From an uncultured Chloroflexota bacterium (GTDB lineage Bacteria > Chloroflexota > Anaerolineae > Aggregatilineales > Phototrophicaceae), in assembly GCA_937974245.1 (NCBI GenBank), contig CALJKV010000058.1, positions 1-10,900 of the forward strand: DNA of 10,900 nucleotides, written 5' to 3'. The position numbers and the translations under genes were made by a program. Of the stretch, positions 1 to 6,111 are shown one piece after another; position 1 is the first letter of the stretch; each line of letters opens with the position of its first letter. The notes under the pieces are model-generated. The model did no database searches, was not told the origin of the DNA, and saw only the letters and a program-made list of their open reading frames with translations.

Positions 1-2
1 AG

Positions 3-122
3 TTTTACCGCCGCTTCCGTTACATTGAGCAGCAGGTCGCCCAGAGTGGCAGGCCGATGACCGACCACAGCCTCGCCGAACTTGACGCCTTCTGGGATGC
101 GGCGAAGGGGGAGGGGCTGTAG
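3..122 (+). CDS. mazG: MazG-type nucleoside triphosphate pyrophosphohydrolase, C-terminal end only
   Basis: Only the last 39 codons and the TAG stop are inside the window; the gene starts to the left. The visible peptide begins FYRRFRYIEQQ and ends with SLAELDAFWDAAKGEGL. This matches the C-terminal signature of MazG proteins, an (R/K)FxRRFxYxE helix followed by a glycine-rich turn and a SLEEMDxLWxxAK-like helix. MazG hydrolyses nucleoside triphosphates to the monophosphate and pyrophosphate, cleaning damaged nucleotides from the pool or modulating ppGpp. The active-site helices lie outside the window, so activity cannot be judged. The next gene starts 117 nt downstream with its own SD, and a weak GC-rich stem with CCCCG/CGGGG arms near 138-156 lies between them. 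Confidence 0.72.
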   Translation, partial: FYRRFRYIEQQVAQSGRPMTDHSLAELDAFWDAAKGEGL

Positions 123-239
123 CTTTGCAGTCGGATGAACCCCGACTCTAAGCGGGGCATTCCTCGCTTTGAAAGCAGGTCCGAAAGTAAGGTCATGCTA
201 TTTGTAAGTATTCGAGCATCAGCCTATAGGAGAAACAAT

Positions 240-794
240 ATGAAGGTTAGATTCCCGATTTTTATGATTACAATAATCATTGTAATCATAGTCTCACTCT
301 CAGGATTTGTCGTACAAATTAATTCTGTGACAGGGGAAAGCCCTTCCCCTGATTTGTCACGAACAGAAATAATTAAGTTGATTGCTCTATCACCCGAAAC
401 AGGCTTAAGATTGAGAGGTATTCAATTGCAGGGCGCAAACCTTCAAAAACTAGATTTGACTAGGGCTACCCTAAGTGATGCAGATTTGAGTTACACGAAC
501 CTGTTAAATGTAATATTAAGCGATGCAAAGGCTAGTCATACTGATTTTTCTCACTCAAACATGGAATTTGCTGTACTTGATGGTGCAGATCTTTACATGG
601 CAGATCTGAGCAATGCTAATTTGAACCATGCTACTTTAATCGGCGTATATCTGCAGTCCGCTAACTTACAAGATGCGATCTTAGAAGGAGCAATTATAAT
701 AGATGCGAATTTAGTTGGGGCAATAATGCCAGATGGTACAATGTACAATGAAAATACAGACTTGAGGCGTTTTACACACCCACAAGATTATTGA
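240..794 (+). CDS. Membrane-anchored pentapeptide-repeat protein
   Basis: This is a 184-residue protein. Residues about 6-26 form one strongly hydrophobic segment (a signal anchor or uncleaved signal peptide), so the rest is probably outside the cytoplasmic membrane. A short linker and helix (about 38-58) lead into roughly 20 tandem pentapeptide repeats (about 61-165) of the A(D/N)LXX type, for example GANLQ, DADLS, GADLY, NANLN, SANLQ and DANLV. These are expected to fold as a right-handed quadrilateral beta helix. The C-terminal cap has the common MPDGTMY form. The ATG at 240 is chosen because AGGAGA (228-233) sits 6 nt upstream; an upstream in-frame ATG at 135 has no such site. The gene is visibly more A+T-rich than its neighbours, which suggests a different origin. 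Cytoplasmic Qnr-like repeat proteins protect gyrase, but the membrane anchor argues against that role here. Function is unknown. Confidence 0.85.
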   Translation: MKVRFPIFMITIIIVIIVSLSGFVVQINSVTGESPSPDLSRTEIIKLIALSPETGLRLRGIQLQGANLQKLDLTRATLSDADLSYTNLLNVILSDAKASHTDFSHSNMEFAVLDGADLYMADLSNANLNHATLIGVYLQSANLQDAILEGAIIIDANLVGAIMPDGTMYNENTDLRRFTHPQDY

Positions 795-909
795 ATTTTC
801 TGCAATTTTGCAGTCAGCCTGGGGCTAGTGTTGAATCAGAGCAATTGGTTGAATGATTTATTGTATTCACAGGTGATTCATGCCTGTTAGACTGTGCTTG
901 TCAATTACC

Positions 910-1101
910 TGAGAGCGTCCCGGTTCATTCTGCCGGGGTTTTGCCGGTTCGTACTGATGGTGCTCTCATTCTGGTGTACCAGTTGCCCGGCATGATGGTT
1001 GTGAGCAGTCCGGTAAGCGTATGCACAGCGTTCCACACCCCACCTGCCACCTTCCAGGTGGCTTACCCGACCATCTTAGCCGGGGGATTTCATCCCCTGG
1101 C
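910..1101 (+). ncRNA. Candidate structured RNA, possibly HEARO/omega-RNA-like, without a protein partner
   Basis: The segment has no credible ORF but several long complementary arms that nest sensibly. TGAGAGC (910-916) pairs with GCTCTCA (962-968) and encloses CCCGG/CCGGG arms (919-923 and 933-937). GTCcGGTAAGC (1008-1018) pairs with GCTTACCcGAC (1061-1071), ten pairs around one C-C mismatch. Inside this lies GCCACCT-tcc-AGGTGGC (1046-1062), which overlaps the outer stem by two bases. Finally a ten-pair stem with a 3-nt loop spans 1079-1101 (GCCGGGGGAT-ttc-ATCCCCTGGC, one G-U). Size, stem order and the AGCC-GGGGG 3' hairpin recall the guide-RNA scaffolds of IscB elements. That is an impression from memory, and no IscB ORF follows. 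DNA-level palindromes read equally on both strands, so strand is assumed. Covariation has not been tested. Confidence 0.4.
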
Positions 1102-1154
1102 GGCGAACCGGTGAGATGTGATGTGGGTAATCGTTATGGATTTCATCCCCTGGC
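1085..1154. repeat. 17-bp direct repeat pair (GGATTTCATCCCCTGGC)
   Basis: Identical 17-mers lie at 1085-1101 and 1138-1154, 53 bp apart. The first copy is the loop and right arm of the 1079-1101 hairpin. The second copy lacks the matching left arm, so it could compete for pairing with 1079-1084, or it may be a duplication scar. Confidence 0.7.
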
Positions 1155-1267
1155 ATTGACTCCGCAAAGAACAATCAAATACTGAACAAATGTTATAACA
1201 AATAGTCACCACTTGCGCCCCGTTTTGTGCTATGCTGGCGAGTAAGGGTGGGCTACAGCACGCCCGC

Positions 1268-1354
1268 TAACCACTAACTACGGACGATCAACAACCCATG
1301 ATGCACAACCGACAATTGAACACCCATAACCAACAACTGACCACCGACCACTGA
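1268..1354. repeat. Degenerate CCACTGAC/CAACTGAC low-complexity repeat
   Basis: Short degenerate units of about 7 bp recur, such as ACCACTAACT, CAACAACTGAC, CACCGACC and ACTGAC. The strand is nearly free of T-rich words. Translated on the opposite strand it gives a WSVVSCWLW-like string, typical of spurious ORFs over such intergenic repeats. Confidence 0.5.
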
Positions 1355-1370
1355 CGGCGGATAACCCACC

Positions 1371-1397
1371 TTGCTGCAATCGCTGCAATTGCAGCAA
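1371..1397. repeat. Perfect 10-bp inverted repeat around a 12-bp palindrome
   Basis: TTGCTGCAAT (1371-1380) and ATTGCAGCAA (1388-1397) are exact complements around a 7-nt loop. The overlapping CTGCAATTGCAG (1383-1394) is itself a perfect palindrome. Neither strand has a T-tract in the position needed for a terminator, so a protein-binding site or dispersed repeat is more likely. Confidence 0.55.
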
Positions 1398-1598
1398 AAA
1401 TCCGTAATGCGGCAAAAAACACCCTGTTTTCCCCGTGCTGACATGGCCGGAACGTCATTTCAGACCGCAATTTGCCGCAAATTTGCCCAAGAATGCAACA
1501 AAACACCAGCACGGATCAGCAGTTTTGCGCGATTCTTGACCCTCACCGGTCTTCTCTTTGATAATCGCCCAGGGGATGTGTTCGCAATGCAGATTCAG

Positions 1599-1633
1599 CT
1601 CCCTCCCTGCTTGCTGGGGAGATTTAGAGGGAG
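1599..1633. repeat. Imperfect hairpin repeat upstream of the ABC-F promoter
   Basis: CTCCCT (1599-1604) pairs with AGGGAG (1628-1633), and an inner CCC/GGG stem surrounds TGCTTGCT. There is no downstream T-run on the + strand. It resembles the CTCCC-TGCTTGC-GGGAG type palindromes scattered in intergenic DNA of some bacteria, an attribution made from memory. Confidence 0.4.
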
Positions 1634-1654
1634 TCTCACCCCTCAAGACCCCAC

Positions 1655-1684
1655 TTGACACGTTCCGCCCAATATCCCTATAAT
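1655..1684 (+). promoter_or_regulatory. Consensus sigma-70 promoter for the ABC-F leader transcript
   Basis: A perfect TTGACA (1655-1660) and a perfect TATAAT (1679-1684) are separated by 18 nt. Transcription would start near 1691, giving an untranslated leader of about 250 nt before the ABC-F start at 1939. Such a strong promoter in front of a leader terminator fits constitutive initiation with control by attenuation. Confidence 0.82.
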
Positions 1685-1758
1685 AATCCCATCCCGGCCA
1701 AGCATAAATCAATCGTGCTTTCCCTGGATTTCCTCACACCAGAGTAGAAGGGTTCCCT

Positions 1759-1785
1759 ATGGCAGGCGGTATCACAAACAGCTAG
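1759..1785 (+). CDS. Putative 8-residue leader peptide (MAGGITNS) controlling the ABC-F gene
   Basis: ATG at 1759 opens eight codons and ends at TAG (1783-1785). AGAAGGG (1746-1752) lies 6 nt upstream, a convincing SD for so short an ORF. It begins about 70 nt into the predicted transcript. Its stop codon directly abuts the first arm of the regulatory hairpin at 1786. A ribosome held on this ORF by an antibiotic would therefore cover that arm. The peptide has no stalling motif that I recognise, so the role is inferred from position. Confidence 0.55.
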   Translation: MAGGITNS

Positions 1786-1893
1786 ACCTGGTTTCAGGTA
1801 AGTCTGATTGTGCTTGCGCTGCCATTTGATTCGCAATTCCCGTTCGTTTGCCCCCGGACGCTGCACCAGGTTTACCTGCTGTGTGGCGTTTTT
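1786..1893 (+). promoter_or_regulatory. Transcription attenuator: local hairpin versus antiterminator stem
   Basis: There are two mutually exclusive folds. In the off state ACCTG (1786-1790) pairs with CAGGT (1795-1799) around a GTTT loop, leaving the downstream terminator free to form. In the on state the released segment 1795-1806 pairs with 1867-1878: twelve continuous pairs including two G-U, with core CAGGTAA/TTACCTG. This consumes both inner arms of the terminator hairpin. A further complementarity, ACCTGGT (1786-1792) with ACCAGGT (1865-1871), gives another possible competing state. The layout is what ribosome-mediated attenuation needs: leader ORF, adjoining hairpin, antiterminator, terminator, structural gene. 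Confidence 0.6.
1859..1893 (+). terminator. Leader intrinsic terminator upstream of the ABC-F gene
   Basis: The stem 1859-1866/1881-1888 (8 pairs, two of them T-G) stacks on CAGG/CCTG (1867-1870/1875-1878) with a TTTA loop and a 2-nt bulge. Five T residues follow at once (1889-1893). It sits between the promoter and the SD of the ABC-F gene, so read-through must be conditional. Confidence 0.62.
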
Positions 1894-1938
1894 GATTCTT
1901 CATGGTATGGGGCGGCGAACAAGAGAGGAGAACCCTTT

Positions 1939-3603
1939 ATGCTGGTAGTCTCTAATATCTCCAAACGGTATCGTGGTGCGGACGACCCGGTACTGAAAAA
2001 TATCTCGTTTACGGTGAATGCCGGGGAACGAGTCGGGCTGATCGGCCCCAATGGATGTGGTAAAAGCACGCTCATCGGTATCATCACCGGGCAGATTCAG
2101 CCGGATAGTGGTAGCGTGCAGTTCAACCCGCCCTCATTGCGAGTCGGGTATCTGCCCCAGGGCTTGCCCGATACCGACTCCCTGGCAGTACGGGACGTGC
2201 TGTTCCCCGGCGCAGGCGACTTAGCCCAGGCCGAGGCAAGAGTCGAATGCCTGGCCGGAGCGATAGCCGGGGCGAATGAAGAAGACTTATCAGAGTTTCT
2301 GGAAGCTTACGGCGACGCGCTGGAACAGTTTGAGCGCGTGAGTGTAGGCACGGCGACGGGCACATACGAGCAAGTGTTGGCCGGGCTGGGGTTGGCGGAA
2401 CTCGACCTCGGCTTACAGGTCGGGGTGCTGTCCGGTGGACAGAAAACCCGCCTGGGACTGGCGGCTTTGTTACTCAGCGAGCCGGACTTGCTGGTGCTGG
2501 ACGAGCCGACGAACCACCTTGATGTCACCGGATTGGAATGGCTGGAAGGTTGGTTACAGGGCTTCCAGGGTGGGGCCCTTATCGTCTCGCACGACCGCAC
2601 TTTCCTGGATGAAACCATCACCCGCCTGGTTGCCCTGGATGACCGCCAGCATACGGCGCGACTCTACGAGGGCAGTTACAGCCAGTACGTCAAAACGGTG
2701 CAATCCGAACTCGACAAGCAGTGGGCGACCTGGCGTGACCAGCAGGCGGAAATCGCCCGTCTGGAGTCGGATTTCCGGCAGACAATGGCCCGGGCGGTGC
2801 GCAAAGAAAACGCGACCAAAGACAGTACCCAGCGCCGTTACGCCAAGAAAGTCGCCAGCCGTGCCCAGGCCAAGAAAAAACGCCTGGAACGCTACCTGGA
2901 ATCGGAAGAACGGGTCGAGAAGCCAATTCCTGCTTGGCCGTTGCGGATGGGGTTGTTAGAGGACGTTTCGGCCCTGCCGACTGATCGCGAAATCATCATT
3001 CTGGATGACCTGGCAATCGGTTATGAGGCGGACAAGCCCTTGTTGCGGGATGTGACGGTGAGTGTTATGGCCGGTGAGCGCATTGCAGTGCTTGGCCCCA
3101 ATGGTCAGGGCAAAAGTACATTGCTCAAAACCATCGTTGGAGAGCTGTCACCACTGCATGGCAGGGCACGTATTGCCAATAGTGTGCAGGTCGGCTACCT
3201 GGCACAGGAACAGGAAATCCTCGACCCGCAGAGTACGCCACTGGATACATTGCTGGCCGCCGCGCCCATGTCACACACCGAGGCGCGAACGTTCTTGCAC
3301 TTCTTCCTGTTCAGCGGTGACGAAGTGTTCCGGCCTGTTGAGCAGCTCAGTTATGGTGAACGTGCCTGCCTGATGCTGGCGATTCCGGTGGCGCAGGGGG
3401 CGAACCTGCTCATCCTGGACGAACCAATCAATCACCTCGATGTCCCGGCGCGGGAACGCTTTGAACAGGCATTGCGTTCGTACCAGGGTAGTGTGCTGGC
3501 GGTGGTGCATGACCGTTACTTTGTAGATCGTTTCGCAACGCAGATCTGGCACATCGAATCGGGCGAATTTTCCATGTCGTTTCATTCACCAGTCGAAGCC
3601 TGA
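1939..3603 (+). CDS. ABC-F ribosome-acting ATPase, antibiotic-resistance (ARE) type likely
   Basis: The 554-residue protein has two ATP-binding cassettes and no membrane segment, the ABC-F plan. Cassette 1 has Walker A GPNGCGKST (36-44), signature LSGGQ (164-168), Walker B with catalytic E189 (LLVLDEPTNHLD) and switch H218. A long, charged, probably coiled-coil linker (about 250-330, rich in K, R, E and Q) is the part that in this family reaches the ribosomal P site/peptidyl-transferase centre. Cassette 2 has Walker A GPNGQGKST (386-394), a variant signature LSYGER (470-475), Walker B E495 within LDEPINHLD and H524. Such proteins bind the E site of stalled ribosomes and either displace drugs or rescue translation. 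The ATG at 1939 is chosen because GAGAGGAG (1923-1930) lies 8 nt upstream; the longer in-frame reading from GTG 1810 covers the regulatory leader. EttA has a similar length but a different Walker A (GLNGAGKS). The drug class cannot be told. The leader attenuator supports inducible resistance. Confidence 0.88.
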   Translation: MLVVSNISKRYRGADDPVLKNISFTVNAGERVGLIGPNGCGKSTLIGIITGQIQPDSGSVQFNPPSLRVGYLPQGLPDTDSLAVRDVLFPGAGDLAQAEARVECLAGAIAGANEEDLSEFLEAYGDALEQFERVSVGTATGTYEQVLAGLGLAELDLGLQVGVLSGGQKTRLGLAALLLSEPDLLVLDEPTNHLDVTGLEWLEGWLQGFQGGALIVSHDRTFLDETITRLVALDDRQHTARLYEGSYSQYVKTVQSELDKQWATWRDQQAEIARLESDFRQTMARAVRKENATKDSTQRRYAKKVASRAQAKKKRLERYLESEERVEKPIPAWPLRMGLLEDVSALPTDREIIILDDLAIGYEADKPLLRDVTVSVMAGERIAVLGPNGQGKSTLLKTIVGELSPLHGRARIANSVQVGYLAQEQEILDPQSTPLDTLLAAAPMSHTEARTFLHFFLFSGDEVFRPVEQLSYGERACLMLAIPVAQGANLLILDEPINHLDVPARERFEQALRSYQGSVLAVVHDRYFVDRFATQIWHIESGEFSMSFHSPVEA

Positions 3604-3678
3604 ATTCATATCCCAGGAGAAGGAGCGCATGGCGCTGCGTCCACATTAGAGAGTCAACAAATTAATCAGGATTCGTAG

Positions 3679-3698
3679 GGGCGAGACATGTCTCGCCC
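3679..3698. repeat. Perfect 20-bp palindrome (GGGCGAGACATGTCTCGCCC)
   Basis: The 20 bases equal their own reverse complement and sit alone in the 139-bp gap between the ABC-F and SDR genes. There is no T-run on either side, so it is not a standard terminator. Similar GTAGGGGCGAG-type palindromes are, to my recollection, dispersed intergenic repeats in several environmental bacteria. In RNA it would form a stable hairpin that could insulate the two genes. Confidence 0.7.
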
Positions 3699-3742
3699 GC
3701 CTTGCAAACGACCAAAACCCCATTTAGAAGAGGACTCTGCAC

Positions 3743-4618
3743 ATGATTAACCCACAATTGGACGGCAAGACAGCTATCGTCACGGGGGCGAATAACCCGC
3801 TTGGCATTGGCGCGGCAGTGGCGAAGGCGCTGGCGGCCCAGGGGGTGCGGGTGTTTATCACCTACTATCGCCTGTCCGTTGAAGGTTCGGATGCCGATGA
3901 CGACCAGCCCGGAGAAGGACTCTACCGGAAAACACGAGCGGGAGATGCTGGGGAAGTCTTGGACGCAATCCGCGCGGCTGGCGGTCAGGCCGACGCCTGG
4001 GAAGCTGATCTGAGCACCCCGACGGTAATCCCGGTGCTGTTTGACCGGGTGAAGGCGCTGTTTGGCCCGGTAGATATCCTGGTGAACAACGCCGCCCATT
4101 CAACTGCCGATACCTTTGTCCCTACGCAGGGTGACCTGGTGAATACTACCTCGGTGGAATGGATTAGCGGCGGTGTGCCGGTGATCAATCCCGACACGAT
4201 AGACCGGCACTTCGCCATCAACACGCGTGCGGTGGCGCTGCTCATGGCGGAATTTGCCCGCCGGCACATCGAGCGTGGCGCCGATTGGGGACGCATCATC
4301 AATATCAGCACCGACGGCGCACATAGCTTCCCCAGTGAAACCTCGTATGGGGCGAGCAAACTGGCGCTCGAATCCTACAGCCGGGCGGCTGCGAGTGAGC
4401 TTGGTCAGTTCGGGATTACCGTGAACATTCTCTCTCCCGGCGCGATTCAAACCGGATGGATTACGCCAGCGCTGGAAGCGGACGTGAAGCAGAATACACC
4501 ATTAGGCCGTGTCGGCTATCCCGAAGACATCGCGGATGCCATCGCCTTTCTGGCCTCGCATCAGGGACGCTGGATCACTGGGCAAACACTGCGGGTAAAT
4601 GGTGGCCGGGTCATGTAG
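3743..4618 (+). CDS. Short-chain dehydrogenase/reductase (SDR), FabG-like
   Basis: This 291-residue protein is a Rossmann-fold NAD(P)-dependent oxidoreductase. The cofactor loop is TGANNPLGIG (14-23), two residues longer than the classical TGxxxGxG. NNAA lies at 115-118. The catalytic tetrad is visible as N160, S189 (in NIST), Y202 and K206 (YGASK). The SPGAIQTGWI segment (231-240) and a C-terminal GQTLRVNGG substrate-loop signature follow. A charged insertion at about 44-68 lengthens the protein beyond the usual 250 or so residues. The start is supported by AAGAGGA (3728-3734) 8 nt upstream. It follows the ABC-F gene by 139 bp with a palindrome between, so co-transcription is possible but unproven. 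The substrate is unknown, and a fatty-acid or secondary-metabolite ketoreductase role is only family-level inference. It converges with the histidine kinase gene, 7 bp away, with no evident terminator. Confidence 0.85.
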   Translation: MINPQLDGKTAIVTGANNPLGIGAAVAKALAAQGVRVFITYYRLSVEGSDADDDQPGEGLYRKTRAGDAGEVLDAIRAAGGQADAWEADLSTPTVIPVLFDRVKALFGPVDILVNNAAHSTADTFVPTQGDLVNTTSVEWISGGVPVINPDTIDRHFAINTRAVALLMAEFARRHIERGADWGRIINISTDGAHSFPSETSYGASKLALESYSRAAASELGQFGITVNILSPGAIQTGWITPALEADVKQNTPLGRVGYPEDIADAIAFLASHQGRWITGQTLRVNGGRVM

Positions 4619-4625
4619 CGTCTTA

Positions 4626-6110
4626 TCACCGTGCCACTGTGTTCAGGTGAGGGGAGGGCAGCCAGATAGTGAAGGCTGTCCCTTGCCCTGTGCCGCCGCT
4701 GGTGACCGTGATGCGACCCTGGTGTGCCTTCACAATCTCATAGGCAATTGGCAGACCCAGCCCTGTGCCGCGTCGCGGGCCGCGCGCTTTGTCCACCTGG
4801 TAGAACCGCTCGAAAATGCGCGGCAGATCCTCTGGCGGAATGCCGATGCCGGTATCCTGCACGATGACTTCAATGCCCCCGTTGTTGATCTGTGTTCGGA
4901 TCCATACCTGCCCACCAGCGGGGGTATACTTGAGCGCGTTGCTCACCAGATTCGTGAGGACCTGTGCTAATCTATCCCCGTCTCCGAAGACCTGTGGCAT
5001 GGATGGGGATTCGGTGTGCAGTACGATATTCTTCTTCTCCGCCACAATCGTCAGTCGCTGCCCGATAGCCGCCGCCAACTGTCCCATGTCCAGCGGTACA
5101 CTTTGCATCGAAAGCCGTCCGGCTTGCAATCGAGCGAGGTCGGTGAGTTCCATGACGAGCCGGTTAAGTCGTCCTGCTTCTTCATGGATAATTCCCGCCG
5201 CGTGAGCCGGGTCTTTTGCTGTGCCGTCCATGATCGCTTGGGAATAGCCCTGGATGGAGGTCAGCGGCGTTTTCAGGTCGTGGGAGACGTTGGCGACAAA
5301 GTCCTGTTGTGCCTGCTGGTTCGCCTGGGTCTGTGCGCTCATGGCGTTAAAGGCTTCAGCCACAGCGCGAACTTCCAGGGTGCCGCGTACTGGTACACGG
5401 TGGGCATAGTCACTGTGCATGACGGCTGACGCTGCTGTCCTCAAGTCATGTAAGGCACGCAGCAGGTTGCCACTGATAAGCGTCGCCAGAATGAGCGCCA
5501 CAACCAGCCCGACTAACGCTGCTTGGAGCAGGGGCATGGCGAGGTTATCCCGAAATTCCATCAGGACTCGCTGTAGGGTTTGCTCTGGGGCATGGTCAGC
5601 AATGAGGATGGCACCGCCAGTGTCGCTCTGGCGCACGACTTGTAGGCCGATGAAAAGCCATCGGACACCATCGTTGTTCACGAATCCGCCCAAAGAAGTC
5701 TGTACCTGGGTGTTAAGTAGGCGCTGTAAGAATAGTGGGAGTTGGTACGACGGGGAATCTACCCGGATATTGAGTATGTCGCCGCGCTGGAAATCCGCCG
5801 CCGTATCCAGGAAAACTGTCCCCTGGTTATCGCTGACATTGGTTGCGATGATGATGCGGACATCATTTTCTTCGGCAAAGGTCATCATTCGTGCCCGTGC
5901 GGTTGCCAATCCCTGTAGCTGACCCAGGCGGGTTTCGCCGGTGTTGAATTCGGCCAGGAATTCGCGCCCAATGGTTGCCAGCCGCTCATACGTTGGACCG
6001 GGCGCAACGGGTCGATTGGCTTGCAACAAGAGGAGTGCCACCGTGATGACACCCAGCGTGACCATCAATACGATTAGATAGGAGAGGATGAGCCGGATGC
6101 GAAGTGACAT
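4626..6110 (-). CDS. Membrane sensor histidine kinase with HAMP domain
   Basis: The protein has 494 residues. TM1 is at about 7-29 and TM2 at about 193-215, enclosing an extracytoplasmic sensor region of about 160 residues with no domain I recognise. A HAMP linker follows (about 213-265), then HisKA with the phospho-acceptor H277 in FVANVSHDLKTPLTSIQGY. HATPase_c has the N box around N387/N391 (LTNLVSNALKYTPAGG), G1 DTGIG (419-423), F box ERF (434-436) and G2 GTGLGL (448-453). All catalytic boxes are intact. The ATG is separated from the TGA of the upstream response-regulator gene by one base (TGAaATG), so the two are translationally coupled partners. The ligand is unknown; the operon also encodes a CNNM/CBS membrane protein and a DinB-like protein, which hints at ion or envelope stress but does not settle it. 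Confidence 0.93.
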   Translation of the reverse strand: MSLRIRLILSYLIVLMVTLGVITVALLLLQANRPVAPGPTYERLATIGREFLAEFNTGETRLGQLQGLATARARMMTFAEENDVRIIIATNVSDNQGTVFLDTAADFQRGDILNIRVDSPSYQLPLFLQRLLNTQVQTSLGGFVNNDGVRWLFIGLQVVRQSDTGGAILIADHAPEQTLQRVLMEFRDNLAMPLLQAALVGLVVALILATLISGNLLRALHDLRTAASAVMHSDYAHRVPVRGTLEVRAVAEAFNAMSAQTQANQQAQQDFVANVSHDLKTPLTSIQGYSQAIMDGTAKDPAHAAGIIHEEAGRLNRLVMELTDLARLQAGRLSMQSVPLDMGQLAAAIGQRLTIVAEKKNIVLHTESPSMPQVFGDGDRLAQVLTNLVSNALKYTPAGGQVWIRTQINNGGIEVIVQDTGIGIPPEDLPRIFERFYQVDKARGPRRGTGLGLPIAYEIVKAHQGRITVTSGGTGQGTAFTIWLPSPHLNTVAR

Positions 6111-6111
6111 T

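Larger units (their letters stand above)
1102..1654. other. Non-coding stretch with low-complexity and palindromic DNA
   Basis: No ORF here has a recognisable protein or an SD. The contents are a weak promoter-like pair on the + strand (TTGACT 1156-1161, AATACT 1178-1183, 16-nt spacer), a TGTTATAACA palindrome (1191-1200), a degenerate ACC/AAC-rich stretch (about 1268-1354) and two hairpins (1371-1397 and 1599-1633). It appears to be accumulated intergenic repeat material between two transcription units. Confidence 0.5.

Noticed and set aside
135..239. Longer start of the pentapeptide-repeat protein
   Set aside because: No SD upstream and a polar, composition-odd extension before the signal anchor; ATG 240 has AGGAGA at 6 nt.
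795..830. Terminator after the pentapeptide gene (CTGCA-attt-TGCAG)
   Set aside because: The stem is only 5-6 bp and no T-run follows; not strong enough to call.
1085..1154. CRISPR-like repeat pair
   Set aside because: Only two copies of 17 bp, one embedded in a hairpin, with no further units and no cas genes.
1288..1712. Open frames on both strands over the intergenic repeat stretch
   Set aside because: Their translations are repeat-derived and Cys/Trp-rich, have no SD, and overlap each other and the promoter.
1810..1938. N-terminal extension of the ABC-F protein from GTG 1810
   Set aside because: It has no SD, is not ABC-like in sequence, and overlaps the leader terminator; ATG 1939 has a strong SD and begins the normal cassette (MLVVSNISKRYRG).
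2123..3585. Long open frames antisense or out of frame within the ABC-F gene
   Set aside because: They are Pro/Arg/Ser-rich shadow frames of a GC-rich gene with intact family motifs in the real frame.
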